Part shown: one piece after another, positions 56,224 to 64,000 of the stretch
Position numbering within the stretch: the stretch's first letter is position 1
Layout: every line of letters starts with the position of its first letter
NCBI RefSeq assembly: GCF_005233875.1
Contig: NZ_SZPZ01000007.1
Span: 335,287 to 399,286 of the forward strand
DNA length: 64,000 nucleotides
DNA from: Kribbella jiaozuonensis
Lineage (GTDB): Bacteria > Actinomycetota > Actinomycetes > Propionibacteriales > Kribbellaceae
Direction: 5' to 3'
Translations under genes and position numbers: made by a program
Notes under the pieces: generated by a model
Database searches by the model: none
Seen by the model: only the letters and a program-made list of their open reading frames with translations
What the model was told of the DNA's origin: nothing

Positions 56224-57564
56224 GGCTCCGGGGTAGGCGTGGTCGGGTGGGGTGCCGTAGCCGACGATGACTGCTTGGCGGGTGGCTGGGGTTGGGTTGA
56301 AGTGGTACGTGGAGAGGTTGGCCAGGCCGAGGCCTTGGCGGGCGGCTCGGGTGACGATGTCCTCGGCGTCGCCCGGTACGTCGAGGAGGACGTGCAGGCC
56401 GGCGGAGATGCCGGCTACCTGGACGTTGGGGGCGCGGACGGCCAGGAGTTCGACCAGGCGGTCGCGGCGGCGGCGGTAGTGCAGGCGGGAACGGCGTACG
56501 TGGCGGTCGTAGTGGCCGGAGGCAATGAATTCGGCGAGGATCAACTGGTCGAGCGTCGCGGTCTGGTAATCCGCTGTGCGCTTCGCGGCGACCACCGGTT
56601 CGATCAGGCGTTGCGGCAGCACCATCCACGCCAGTCGCAGGCCGGGCGCGAGACTCTTGCTCGCCGTACCCGTGTAGACGACCCGCTCCGGATCGAGCGC
56701 CTGCAGCGCCCCCACCGACTGCCGGTCGTACCGGAACTCGCCGTCGTAGTCGTCCTCGATCAGCACCGCGCCGCTCTCCCGCGCCCACTCGACAGCAGCG
56801 GTACGACGCTCCGGCGCGAGCGGCACGCCCGTCGGCATCTGGTGTGCAGGCGTGAGCAGCACCCCCTGCCCGGTCAGCCGCGACGTCTGCGCACCGAGCT
56901 CGTCCACCGGCACAGCCACAGCCGACAGACCACGCGCCCGGATCACGTCCCGATGCAGCCCGTACCCGAACTCCTCGACCGCGATCGTCGTACCGCCGAG
57001 GTTCTTGATCGCCTCGCCCAGCAGACTCAAGGCCTGCACATACCCCGAGCAGATCAGGATCCGCTCCGGATCCGCCCGCACCCCGCGAGCCCGGGCGAGG
57101 TAGTCCGCTAGCTCCCGCCGCAGCTCGATCCGGCCGCGCGGATCGCCCAACCCGAACGCCTCGTTCGGCGCCAGCGTCAACGCCTTGCGTGCCGCCGCCA
57201 ACCACTCCGTCCGCGGGAACGTCGCCACATCCGGAGACCCCGGCGTCAGGTCGTACCGATACGACCGCTCCTCCGGAAGCACCACAGCCGGCATCGACGG
57301 TACGGCGGCCCGGTTGGCAACCACCGTCCCGGACCCCTGCCGCGCAGTCAGCCACCCCTCGGCCACCAGCTGCCCGTACGCATCCGCGACCGTGTTCCGC
57401 GCAATCCCGAGATCCTTCGCCAACGACCGCGACGACGGCAACCGCGTCCCGGCAGGCAATCGCCCCGTCCGGATCGACTCGTGCAAGGCATGCACCAGCT
57501 CGTTCCGCCCCCGCGCGGCGGCCAGATCCAGATGCAGATCCGCCCCCGCCTCGGAATCCTCCAT
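56191..57564 (-). CDS. MocR/PdxR-type GntR regulator with aminotransferase domain
   Basis: 457 residues. The N-terminal GntR wHTH is GRLPAGTRLPSSRSLAKDLGIARNTVADAYGQLVAEGWLTARQGSGTVV. The class I aminotransferase-like domain has PLP-Lys in YTGTASKSLAPGLRLAWMVLP, and LIEDDYDGEFRYDRQ. Regulators of this class sense PLP or amino compounds and often control vitamin B6 or GABA/taurine genes. No obvious target is adjacent. Confidence 0.9.
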   Translation of the reverse strand: MEDSEAGADLHLDLAAARGRNELVHALHESIRTGRLPAGTRLPSSRSLAKDLGIARNTVADAYGQLVAEGWLTARQGSGTVVANRAAVPSMPAVVLPEERSYRYDLTPGSPDVATFPRTEWLAAARKALTLAPNEAFGLGDPRGRIELRRELADYLARARGVRADPERILICSGYVQALSLLGEAIKNLGGTTIAVEEFGYGLHRDVIRARGLSAVAVPVDELGAQTSRLTGQGVLLTPAHQMPTGVPLAPERRTAAVEWARESGAVLIEDDYDGEFRYDRQSVGALQALDPERVVYTGTASKSLAPGLRLAWMVLPQRLIEPVVAAKRTADYQTATLDQLILAEFIASGHYDRHVRRSRLHYRRRRDRLVELLAVRAPNVQVAGISAGLHVLLDVPGDAEDIVTRAARQGLGLANLSTYHFNPTPATRQAVIVGYGTPPDHAYPGALDLLCQVLGV

Positions 57565-57585
57565 GAAACCGGACTTTATCGCGCC

Positions 57586-58422
57586 TCAGCCCGCCACCAG
57601 TTCCTCACTGATCCCCCAGAGCCGCCCCGCGGCCACCTCGTCGTAGCTGCGTACCGAGGACCTGCCGGGCCTGCCGTTGGTGAAGAACCCACCCGTCACC
57701 CGGCTGAGCGCAGGTGCCGAGGCCAAGTGGATCGAAGTCATCGCACCCTTGGCCGCGGACCTCATGAACGGCCGCAGGAACGGGACCACCATCCGCTGTA
57801 CGCCGCTGGGATCCTCGGCCCCGAACGACGTACTCACCACCCCCGGATGCAGCGCGTTCGCCGTGATGTGGCCGGATCCCACCCGCCTGGCCAGCTCGTA
57901 GCTGAACAGCAGGTTGGCGAGCTTGGACTGGCTGTAGGCGGCCGCACCGGAGTACGACTGCTCTCCTTGCAGATCGCCGAAGTCGATACGCCCGGAGGCC
58001 TGCGCACTCGACGAGACCGTGACCACACGTGCCGGTGCGCTGTCCTCGAGCCGGTCGAGGAGCAGGTGAGTGAGCAGGAACGGCGCGAGGTGGTTCAGCG
58101 CGAAGGTCCGCTCGAGGCCGTCGGCGGTGAGGTGCCTTGTGTCCCAATACCCGCCGACGTTGTTGACCAGTACGTCGATCCGCGGCAGCTCGGCCAGTAC
58201 GGCGGCGGCCAAGCGGCGAACCTCCGACTGGGACGACAGGTCGGCCACGAACACGTCCACCAGCGCACCGGACCTCGTACGGATCTCGGCCGCGGCCGCC
58301 TCGGCCCGCGCCCGGTCGCGACCGGTGATCGCGACGCGGGCGCCCAGGATGGCCAGGCCCGTGGCGGTTGCCTTGCCGATGCCACCGGTGCCGCCGGTGA
58401 CCAGGACTGTTCGCCCGGTCAT
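57586..58422 (-). CDS. Short-chain dehydrogenase/reductase
   Basis: 278 residues. The nucleotide site is VLVTGGTGGIGKATA, followed by VLVNNVGGYW, and the catalytic SSSAQ and YSQSKLAN (Tyr-x3-Lys) are intact. The size and HLAPFLLTHLLLD region match the retinol dehydrogenase-like/WWOX-like SDRs. Start ATG 58422 with GAGAGGG upstream; last gene of the TetR-controlled operon. Confidence 0.9.
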   Translation of the reverse strand: MTGRTVLVTGGTGGIGKATATGLAILGARVAITGRDRARAEAAAAEIRTRSGALVDVFVADLSSQSEVRRLAAAVLAELPRIDVLVNNVGGYWDTRHLTADGLERTFALNHLAPFLLTHLLLDRLEDSAPARVVTVSSSAQASGRIDFGDLQGEQSYSGAAAYSQSKLANLLFSYELARRVGSGHITANALHPGVVSTSFGAEDPSGVQRMVVPFLRPFMRSAAKGAMTSIHLASAPALSRVTGGFFTNGRPGRSSVRSYDEVAAGRLWGISEELVAG

Positions 58423-58442
58423 CCGGCCCTCTCGATTCGTTG

Positions 58443-59246
58443 TCACTTGACCTCTGCTCGCATGACCATTCGGAGTCCGATGAGTAGCGGGATGACGAGC
58501 CAGACGATTCCCGTGACGCCGATGTTCGCCCATTGCTCGCCGGTGAGGGACTTGTCGAAGACGAACAGGCCGCTCTGGGCGAACTGGATGTCGACCCACG
58601 GCTGCAGGTTGTGGAACCAGTGCGAGCCCGCAGCCAGCAGGCTGAAGACCGTCGGCAGCAGGAAGGTGAGGACGAAGTACGCCACCACCGCCCCGATCGA
58701 GGCCCGGATCAGGACGCCCAGCATGAAACCGACCAGCAGACTCAGCACCATGCCGAGGACGTAGTACAGGCATTGGGTGATCGTCACGTCCCAGACCAGA
58801 TCGGCACCGGTGACGGCCGCGCCGATCAAGTTGCCGAGGGCACCGACCGCGAAGGTCAGCGCCATCGCCGCGATCGCGATGACGACCGACGAGATCGCCT
58901 TGGCGGTGATGATCCGGCCCCGGTGCGGGACGAGCGTGAACGTGGTCAGACCGGTGCGCTGGCTCCATTCACTGGTGACGGCCAGGATCGCGACCAGCGG
59001 CAGGATGATCACCACCGGGAACCGGATCGCGGTCGCGAAGGTCGAGTACGTGAGCTGGGCAGGCTCGGCGAACAGGATCACCCCGGTGGCCGCGAGTACG
59101 GCGGTGATCGCGATGCTGGCGATCAGCCAGAAGCCGGATCGGGTGTCGAACATCTTGCGGAGCTCGACCGCGATGATCCGGGTCAACGGGACCGATGGGA
59201 CGACGGCCCGGCGCGGCCGGACTGCTTCTACTGCGACGGCGGTCAT
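58443..59246 (-). CDS. ABC-2 type transporter permease
   Basis: 267 residues with six membrane helices, e.g. SGFWLIASIAITAVLAATGVILF and FPVVIILPLVAILAV, and SEWSQRTGLTTFTLVPHRGRII, typical of ABC-2 exporters of the NatB/bacitracin type. Start ATG 59246 overlaps the ATPase stop in ATGA. Confidence 0.88.
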   Translation of the reverse strand: MTAVAVEAVRPRRAVVPSVPLTRIIAVELRKMFDTRSGFWLIASIAITAVLAATGVILFAEPAQLTYSTFATAIRFPVVIILPLVAILAVTSEWSQRTGLTTFTLVPHRGRIITAKAISSVVIAIAAMALTFAVGALGNLIGAAVTGADLVWDVTITQCLYYVLGMVLSLLVGFMLGVLIRASIGAVVAYFVLTFLLPTVFSLLAAGSHWFHNLQPWVDIQFAQSGLFVFDKSLTGEQWANIGVTGIVWLVIPLLIGLRMVMRAEVK

Positions 59247-60142
59247 GCCGGTGCTCCTTCGCGCTGGGTCGTGGATGTGAGCTCGAGGAACATCTCCTCC
59301 AGGCCGGCGCCCTCCGCGGCACGCAGTTCGGTCAGCGCGATACCCGACTCGAGCGCCACCGTCCCGACGAGTGCGGCGTCCGCGTCGGTCCGCAGCGCGC
59401 CGTCGCCGGTCGCACTCGCGGTCAGTCCCCAGTCCGTCAGAGCCTGCTCGAGGCGGGCCAGATCGACGGCGCGAACGATGGTGCCGGCGGCGTGCAGCAG
59501 TTCGGTCTTGGTGCCGTGCGAGACGATCCGGCCGTGGCCGATCATCACGATGTCGTCGGCGATGACCTCGATCTCGTGCAGCAGATGCGAGGACAGCAGG
59601 ACGGTCCCGCCGCGGTCGGCGTACCCGCGGAGCAGGTCCCGCATCCAGCGGATGCCGGCCGGGTCCAGCCCGTTCGCGGGCTCGTCGAGGATCAGTACGT
59701 CGGGGTCGCCGATCAGCGCGGTCGCGATGCCGAGCCGTTGACGCATGCCGAGCGAGTACTCCCCCACTCGCCGCGACGCCTCGTCCGGGGTCAGGCTGAC
59801 CGTGGTCAGCATCTCCTCGACCCGTGTACGCGGCAGGCCCATCAGGCGCTGCGCCAGGGTCAGGATCTCGCGGCCGGTGCGACCCGCGTGTTGTGCGGAC
59901 GCGTCGAGCAGGACTCCTACCTCGCGTCCCGGGTTCGGCAGGTCCGAGAACTTCCGTCCCGCGATCGTTGCCGTTCCGGAGGTGGCTCGGGTCAGGCCGA
60001 CCATGATCCGCATCGTGGTCGATTTGCCGGCACCGTTCGGGCCGAGGAATCCGGTCACCCGGCCCGCGGCGGCGGTGAAGCTGACGTCGTCGACGGCGAG
60101 CGTGCCGCCGTACTTCTTCGAGAGTCCTTCGACGGTGATCAT
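59243..60142 (-). CDS. ABC transporter ATP-binding protein (export/resistance type)
   Basis: 299 residues. Walker A is GFLGPNGAGKST, the signature is YSLGMRQRLGIA, Walker B is VLILDEPANGLDP and a C-terminal extension follows, as in CcmA/NatA/DrrA. Overlaps the oxidoreductase stop by ATGA. With the ABC-2 permease it forms a two-gene exporter, possibly for the compound that induces the TetR regulator. Confidence 0.92.
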   Translation of the reverse strand: MITVEGLSKKYGGTLAVDDVSFTAAAGRVTGFLGPNGAGKSTTMRIMVGLTRATSGTATIAGRKFSDLPNPGREVGVLLDASAQHAGRTGREILTLAQRLMGLPRTRVEEMLTTVSLTPDEASRRVGEYSLGMRQRLGIATALIGDPDVLILDEPANGLDPAGIRWMRDLLRGYADRGGTVLLSSHLLHEIEVIADDIVMIGHGRIVSHGTKTELLHAAGTIVRAVDLARLEQALTDWGLTASATGDGALRTDADAALVGTVALESGIALTELRAAEGAGLEEMFLELTSTTQREGAPA

Positions 60143-61137
60143 GCGGACATCCCGGTGATCGCGATCTTGCCGCGGGCCTTGCCGGTGGTCAGGTGGCGCA
60201 TGGCGTCGGGGACCTGGTCGAGCGGGTAGGTGCGGTCGAGGCTCGGGGTGACCTTGCCGGTCTCGATCAGGGCGGTGAGGCGGACGAGTTCGCTGCCGCG
60301 CACGTTGCCGACGAAGAAGGTCAGCCGCTGGCGTACGAACAGCGACAGGGCCAGTGCCCGGAACTGCCGGTTCATCCCGCCGCTCGGGCCGCCGCCGTCC
60401 TCACCACCGGTGATGACAACCGTGCCGGTCGGCGTCAGCGCGCGCCGGAGCCTGGAGAGCGCGGGGTTGCCGGCGATATCGATGATCAGGTCGTAGCGAT
60501 CGCCACTCGCGGCGAAGTCGTCGCGCGTGTAGTCGATGACGTGATCAGCGCCCAGCGCCCGGACGAGATCGAGCTTGGAGGTGCTGGCGACGCCGGTGAC
60601 TTCCGCCCCGAAGGCCTTGGCCAGCTGTACGGCGAAGCTGCCGACGCCGCCTGATGCACCGATGACGAGGACATGCTGCCCGGCCTCGACCCGGCCGGTG
60701 GTCAACGCGTCCAGCGCGGTGAGCGCCGAGATCGGGACGACGGCAGCCTCCTCGAACGCGAGGTTGGCCGGCTTGTGGGCGAGCTTGTCCTCGCGGGCGA
60801 CGGCGTACTCCGCGAACGAGCCGGGCGCCTCGCCGTACACCTCGTCCCCGACGGCGAACTTGGTGACACCGGAGCCGACGGCCTCGACCGTGCCGGCCAC
60901 ATCGCGTCCGGGGACCGGGTTGCGCGGGCCGCGGAATCCGAAGGCGAGCCGGAGCAGGTACGGCGTACCCGTCATCACGTGCCAGGTGCCGCGGTCGAGG
61001 CCGGCGGCGTGCACGCGGACGAGCACGTCGGTCGCGGCCGGTTCGGGACGGGCGATCTGCCTGACCTGCAGGACATCGGCGTCGCCGTACCTGTCCTGCA
61101 CGATCGCTCTCATGGTGGTCGTGGTCGTGCTGGCCAT
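60139..61137 (-). CDS. NADPH-dependent zinc-less medium-chain oxidoreductase (quinone reductase type)
   Basis: 332 residues. MRAIVQDRYGDADVLQVRQIARPEPAATDVLVRVHAA begins the GroES-like domain. The nucleotide site is VLVIGASGGVGSFAVQLAKAFGA. No structural or catalytic zinc cysteines are visible. First gene of the operon controlled by the divergent TetR, whose two operators lie in the 108-bp spacer. Start ATG 61137 with AGGGGGAAAC upstream. Confidence 0.9.
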   Translation of the reverse strand: MASTTTTTMRAIVQDRYGDADVLQVRQIARPEPAATDVLVRVHAAGLDRGTWHVMTGTPYLLRLAFGFRGPRNPVPGRDVAGTVEAVGSGVTKFAVGDEVYGEAPGSFAEYAVAREDKLAHKPANLAFEEAAVVPISALTALDALTTGRVEAGQHVLVIGASGGVGSFAVQLAKAFGAEVTGVASTSKLDLVRALGADHVIDYTRDDFAASGDRYDLIIDIAGNPALSRLRRALTPTGTVVITGGEDGGGPSGGMNRQFRALALSLFVRQRLTFFVGNVRGSELVRLTALIETGKVTPSLDRTYPLDQVPDAMRHLTTGKARGKIAITGMSA

Positions 61138-61190
61138 GGTGTTTCCCCCTGGTGTCCTGGATGTCGGAGCCCCCAGCGCCGATGGCCTTT

Positions 61191-61203
61191 CGTACTAAGT
61201 ACG
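61191..61203. promoter_or_regulatory. TetR operator 1: CGTAC-TAA-GTACG
   Basis: A perfect 5-3-5 inverted repeat in the divergent spacer of the TetR and oxidoreductase genes. Its centre is 23 bp from that of the second operator. Confidence 0.7.
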
Positions 61204-61212
61204 GTGACCGTA

Positions 61213-61227
61213 TCGTACTTTGTACGA
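61213..61227. promoter_or_regulatory. TetR operator 2: TCGTAC-TTT-GTACGA
   Basis: A perfect 6-3-6 inverted repeat ending 18 bp before the TetR gene start, sharing the CGTAC arms with operator 1. Two like-spaced sites suggest cooperative binding by two dimers, repressing both directions. Confidence 0.75.
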
Positions 61228-61245
61228 AACTGCTATGGTCCGGGG

Positions 61246-61917
61246 GTGGAGAAGTCAGCTGGTGACACAGCGCAGGGCCGCCAGCGGCTGAGCCGGGAGC
61301 GGGTGCTGGCTGCCGCCGTCGGGGTGGCCGACGCGGGCGGGATCGGGGCTCTCACGATCCGTTCGCTGGCCCAGGAGCTCGGGGCGAAACCGATGTCGGT
61401 CTACTACCACGTGGCCAACAAGGACGCGATCCTCGACGGCATCGTCGATGTGGTCTTCAGCGAGATCGACCTGCCGTCACCCGGCGGCGACTGGCGCTCC
61501 GAGCTGCGCCGGCGCGCGGCGTCGGCCCGGCAGGTACTGCGACGGCATCGCTGGGCGATCGGGCTGATGGAGTCACGGACGACTCCAGGCCCGGCGACGC
61601 TCCGCCATCACGACGCGGTCATCGCGACTCTGCGGGCAGCGGGCTTCTCATTGGAGATGACGGCGCACGCGTACGCGCTGATCGACAGCTACACCTACGG
61701 CTTCGCGCTCCAGGAAGCCGGGCTCCCCTTCGAAGGCCCGGACACCGTGGCGCCGGTCGCGGACTCGATCATGGAGCAGTTCCCCGCGGGCGACTACCCG
61801 CATCTCGTCGAGATGGCGACCGGCTACTACTTCAAGACCAGCTACGACTTCGCCGACGAGTTCGACTTCGGCCTCAACCTGATCCTCGACGGTCTGAGCA
61901 GCTCGCTGCACGGCTAG
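61246..61917 (+). CDS. TetR-family transcriptional regulator
   Basis: 223 residues from GTG 61246. The HTH is LSRERVLAAAVGVADAGGIGALTIRSLAQELGAKPMSVYYHVANKDAILDGIVD, the 'PMSLYxHV' type seen in TetR_C_1 proteins. The C-terminal ligand domain begins DWRSELRRRAASARQVLRRH. It lies divergent to the oxidoreductase-ABC-SDR operon and should repress it. Confidence 0.92.
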   Translation: MEKSAGDTAQGRQRLSRERVLAAAVGVADAGGIGALTIRSLAQELGAKPMSVYYHVANKDAILDGIVDVVFSEIDLPSPGGDWRSELRRRAASARQVLRRHRWAIGLMESRTTPGPATLRHHDAVIATLRAAGFSLEMTAHAYALIDSYTYGFALQEAGLPFEGPDTVAPVADSIMEQFPAGDYPHLVEMATGYYFKTSYDFADEFDFGLNLILDGLSSSLHG

Positions 61918-62016
61918 CGCTTTCCGGTCCATACAGGCGTACTGTGGCGGTAGCTCCGGAACGACGACATCCCACCTCGTGGTGAAGCCAAACCGGCCCT
62001 CCCGTTAGGGAACGTC

Positions 62017-62178
62017 ATGTCCGATTCTCAGAGCACGCCCGAGACCCCTGCCCCCGTCACGCCGCCGCCGTCGCCCGTCGACGAGCTGATGAAACCGCTG
62101 ACGAAACGGGCACCGCGTACGCCGTTCCGCACCGCGTGGACCCAGCTGCGCAACCTCGTCCGCCGCGACAAGGCCTGA
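62017..62178 (+). CDS. Small Pro/Thr-rich protein (53 residues)
   Basis: ATG 62017 with AGGGAAC 5-7 bp upstream. The translation begins MSDSQSTPETPAPVTPPPSP, then VDELMKPLTKRAPRTPFRTAWTQLRNLVRRDKA: a disordered acidic/Pro start and a basic amphipathic C-terminal helix. Coding-like third-position GC. No family recognised. Confidence 0.45.
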   Translation: MSDSQSTPETPAPVTPPPSPVDELMKPLTKRAPRTPFRTAWTQLRNLVRRDKA

Positions 62179-62205
62179 CAACTTGTCGTAGCCGCGGACC
62201 GTATT

Positions 62206-62247
62206 GGCCCAGGGATCTGCCGTGGGAATGGACCACGTACCTGGGCC
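62206..62247. other. Nested inverted repeat upstream of the CMD gene
   Basis: Outer arms GGCCCAGG (62206-62213) and CCTGGGCC (62240-62247) enclose inner arms CGTGG (62221-62225) and CCACG (62233-62237). It would fold as a long interrupted hairpin in RNA. It may terminate the small gene before it or form a structured leader of the CMD-family gene starting at 62270. Confidence 0.45.
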
Positions 62248-62269
62248 GATCCGGTCATAGCGTGAGGGT

Positions 62270-62731
62270 ATGAGTTCAACGACGCGGCGGGTCAAGCTCG
62301 CCAACCTTGCCCCCGACTTCTACAAGGCCATGATCGAGCTGGACAAGGTGTCCGACGCCGGGCTGGACCCGAAGCTGGCGCACCTGGTCCGGATCCGGGC
62401 CTCGCAGATCAACGGCTGCTCGTACTGCACCGACATGCACTCGCTCGACCTGCTCGAGTTCGGCGCGGAGCAGCAGCAGCGGATCGCGCTGCTCCCGGTG
62501 TGGCGCGAGGCGGACAAGTTCTACACCGAGCAGGAGAAGGCGGCCCTGCACCTGACCGAGGCGATCACGCTGATCAGCGTCGACCACGTCCCGGACGACG
62601 TGTACGAGATCGCGGCCGCGGCCTTCGACGAGAAGGAACTGGCCCAGCTGATCGCGCTGATCATCACGATCAACATGTGGACCCGGGTCGGCGTGACCGG
62701 GAAGATGGAGCCCGGCCATTACAAGCCGTGA
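62270..62731 (+). CDS. Carboxymuconolactone decarboxylase/AhpD-like protein
   Basis: 153 residues. RIRASQINGCSYCTDMHSLDLLE carries the Cys-x2-Cys and distal His of the AhpD-like peroxidase family. Family pattern KVSDAGLDPKLAHLV precedes it and ELAQLIALIITINMWTRVGV follows. Likely a thiol peroxidase or alkylhydroperoxidase-like protein; true decarboxylase activity is unlikely given the CxxC. Confidence 0.9.
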   Translation: MSSTTRRVKLANLAPDFYKAMIELDKVSDAGLDPKLAHLVRIRASQINGCSYCTDMHSLDLLEFGAEQQQRIALLPVWREADKFYTEQEKAALHLTEAITLISVDHVPDDVYEIAAAAFDEKELAQLIALIITINMWTRVGVTGKMEPGHYKP

Positions 62732-62741
62732 GGTGCTCACG

Positions 62742-63449
62742 ATGACTGCCGAGCTGTTCAGAGCCATGCATCACGGCGGCACTCCCCTGGTCCTTCCGAA
62801 TGCGTGGGACCCGGTAAGCGCACGTCTGATCGCCGAGGCCGGCTTCCCCGCTGTTGCGACCAGCAGCGGGGCGGTCGCCCGCGTCCTCGGGTACGACGAC
62901 GGGCAGCTGACGCCACCGTCGGCGATGTTCGCGGCGGTCGCCCAGATCGTCCGGGCGGTCGACGTACCGGTCACTGCCGACATGGAGGCCGGGTACGGCC
63001 TGCCGGCGAAGGAGTTCGCCGAGCGGTTGCTGGAGACCGGCGCGGTCGGTTGCAACCTGGAGGACTCGCTCGACGGCGGGCTGGTCGATGTGGCGCAGCA
63101 GGCCGATTACCTGGCCGAGGTACGCGCCGCCGCGGGAGCCGAGCTGGTGATCAACGCTCGGGTGGACACGTTCATCCGGCCGGTCGACGATCCGGTTGGG
63201 GAAGCGGTACGCCGGGGGCGTGAGTACCGTCGCGCCGGAGTTGACTGCGTCTATCCGATCCTCGCGCCGGTTGACCAGCTGGCTGAGGTGGTCGAGGGCG
63301 TTGGCGGACCGATCAACGCGCACGCTTCACCGGGCGGACCGACGCCGTCGGAGCTCGCGGCTGCCGGCGCCACCCGGATCTCTTACGGGACGAGCGTGCA
63401 CACGTATTTGATGACCAAGCTGCAGGAGTTGCTGCCGACGTTGGGCTAG
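62742..63449 (+). CDS. Isocitrate lyase/phosphoenolpyruvate mutase family protein
   Basis: 235 residues from ATG 62742 (GAGGTG upstream). LVLPNAWDPVSARLIAEAGFPAVATSSGAVARVLGY and VPVTADMEAGYG, with the Asp-Met-Glu metal motif, then VGCNLEDS and LVINARVDTFI. It belongs to the small 2,3-dimethylmalate lyase/oxaloacetase-like group; the substrate is not determined. Its stop shares CTAG with that of the convergent sigma gene. Confidence 0.88.
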   Translation: MTAELFRAMHHGGTPLVLPNAWDPVSARLIAEAGFPAVATSSGAVARVLGYDDGQLTPPSAMFAAVAQIVRAVDVPVTADMEAGYGLPAKEFAERLLETGAVGCNLEDSLDGGLVDVAQQADYLAEVRAAAGAELVINARVDTFIRPVDDPVGEAVRRGREYRRAGVDCVYPILAPVDQLAEVVEGVGGPINAHASPGGPTPSELAAAGATRISYGTSVHTYLMTKLQELLPTLG

Positions 63450-64000
63450 CCGTCGAGGGTGCGCGGCAGACCGAAGTACGACGCGACTGTGGTGTCGAAG
63501 TGGACGATCTCGTTGATGCGGTCGCCGGCGATGCTGATCACGACCACGCCGATCAGGTGGAGGCCGCCGGTGACCGGATCACGGATGTACTCGCCCCAGG
63601 CCGGCTGACCGTTCGCGCCGACCGGGACCATCGCTGCGATCAACCGTCGGTGCGCAGCGAGCGCGGTAAAGAATCGGTGCGCGGCCTCGGTGCCGTGGTA
63701 CTCGAACGGCAGCGGTGGCATCCGCACCCACGCATCGCTGGTCATCAACGCGACCAGCGCATCGACGTCCTGCGCGGTGAACGCCTCGACGAAGCGGTCG
63801 GTCAACTCGCGCTCCTCCGCGCCGCCGACGCCCGTGGATCGATCGGCAGCGTCCATCGTCGATCGAGCACGAGCAAGTGCGCTGTTGACGGCCGCCTCGG
63901 TCAGACCGAGCAGCTCCGCGGTCTCACTGGCTCGATAGCCCAGTACGTCGCGCAGCAACAGCACCGCGCGCTGATTCGGCGGGAGCAGTTGTACTGCGGT
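63446..64000 (-). CDS. ECF sigma factor with SnoaL-like C-terminal domain, SigG-like (5' end beyond window)
   Basis: About 185 residues are visible. Sigma-4 ends with LLLRDVLGYRASETAELLGLTEAAVNSALARARSTM. A linker then leads to a SnoaL-like domain: ELTDRFVEAFTAQDVDALVALMTSDAWVRMPPLPFEYHGTEAA, ending GDRINEIVHFDTTVASYFGLPRTL. This matches the SigG/TIGR02960-type ECF sigma factors with their C-terminal sensory/anti-sigma extension. Sigma-2 and the start lie to the right of base 64000. Confidence 0.88.
   Translation of the reverse strand, partial: TAVQLLPPNQRAVLLLRDVLGYRASETAELLGLTEAAVNSALARARSTMDAADRSTGVGGAEERELTDRFVEAFTAQDVDALVALMTSDAWVRMPPLPFEYHGTEAAHRFFTALAAHRRLIAAMVPVGANGQPAWGEYIRDPVTGGLHLIGVVVISIAGDRINEIVHFDTTVASYFGLPRTLDG

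Noticed and set aside
57586..58968. A 460-residue version of the SDR extending upstream
   Set aside because: The extra N-terminus is antisense-like shadow of the permease gene; ATG 58422 has a proper RBS and fits SDR length.

Overview
The window is GC-rich (roughly 70%) chromosomal DNA of a filamentous actinomycete, most like Kribbella or a close relative in the Propionibacteriales. Supporting signs are a NucS/EndoMS mismatch endonuclease, a mycothiol-dependent maleylpyruvate isomerase-fold protein, a Scy/FilP-like polar coiled-coil protein next to acyl-CoA metabolism genes, an ECF42 sigma factor with its DGPF partner, a crotonyl-CoA carboxylase/reductase, many GTG starts, ATGA/GTGA overlaps, and a strong preference for the tetranucleotide GTAC. 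The genus is inferred, not proven. No rRNA, tRNA, CRISPR array, prophage or insertion sequence was recognised. Almost everything is protein-coding.

Layout. 1-4.6 kb: a truncated thioredoxin-like YbbN, a two-RCK potassium channel protein with a repeat-expanded loop, isobutyryl-CoA mutase large subunit (icmA) behind a well-formed operator/promoter, and a MarR regulator. 4.7-8.5 kb: small proteins, a YCII/ECF42 sigma pair and a PH-domain membrane protein. 8.8-18.2 kb: MeaB, acetyl-CoA acetyltransferase, methylmalonyl-CoA epimerase, a lectin-like fragment, a MEDS/anti-sigma-type ATPase, Ccr, then a 747-residue Scy/FilP-like protein coupled to an AI-2E-family membrane protein. The first part is C4/C5 acyl-CoA metabolism (acetyl-CoA to crotonyl/ethylmalonyl/methylmalonyl-CoA and isobutyryl/butyryl-CoA isomerisation). 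The second is probably hyphal-tip machinery. 18.6-19.5 kb: a HicAB-like toxin-antitoxin pair with its own operator.

19.5-28.5 kb: a PhyH/AraC divergent pair, then a long translationally coupled minus-strand operon: NamZ exo-muramidase, double GNAT, lipoprotein sugar-binding protein, two ABC permeases, PIG-L deacetylase, ChbG/YdjC deacetylase, GNAT. It looks like a cell-wall amino-sugar salvage operon. 28.5-34.1 kb: a hydrolase, a zinc-binding small protein, a Tat-exported M28 peptidase, and a fatty acid desaturase divergent from a two-component system. 34.1-38.5 kb: an amino-acid ABC transporter behind a second AraC/PhyH pair. 38.5-47.2 kb: a P-loop protein with a probable frameshift, a tandem 3-hydroxyacyl-CoA dehydrogenase, NUDIX and methyltransferase genes, nucS, glmS and an EF-hand glutaminase.

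47.4-53.2 kb: a sugar-diacid cluster: talarate/galactarate dehydratase, GntR and LysR regulators, 5-dehydro-4-deoxyglucarate dehydratase, glucarate dehydratase and an M55 D-aminopeptidase. Together these take aldarates toward 2-oxoglutarate semialdehyde. 53-64 kb: a secreted phytase-like esterase, D-amino-acid oxidase, homocysteine methyltransferase, a MocR regulator, a TetR-controlled operon (oxidoreductase, ABC exporter, SDR) with two perfect operators, a CMD/AhpD-like protein, an ICL/PEP-mutase family protein and a truncated SigG-like ECF sigma factor.

The most unexpected pattern is a palindrome, GGTATACC within TTGGTATACCAA. It recurs inside coding sequences of only two regions, the NamZ operon and the aldarate cluster, in different reading frames and using codons rare in this DNA. 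It matches the published E. coli UxuR/ExuR (GntR-family) box, and a GntR regulator with a variant of the box across its own start lies in the second cluster. This suggests one regulator spanning both clusters through intragenic operators. That is inference from a manual scan.
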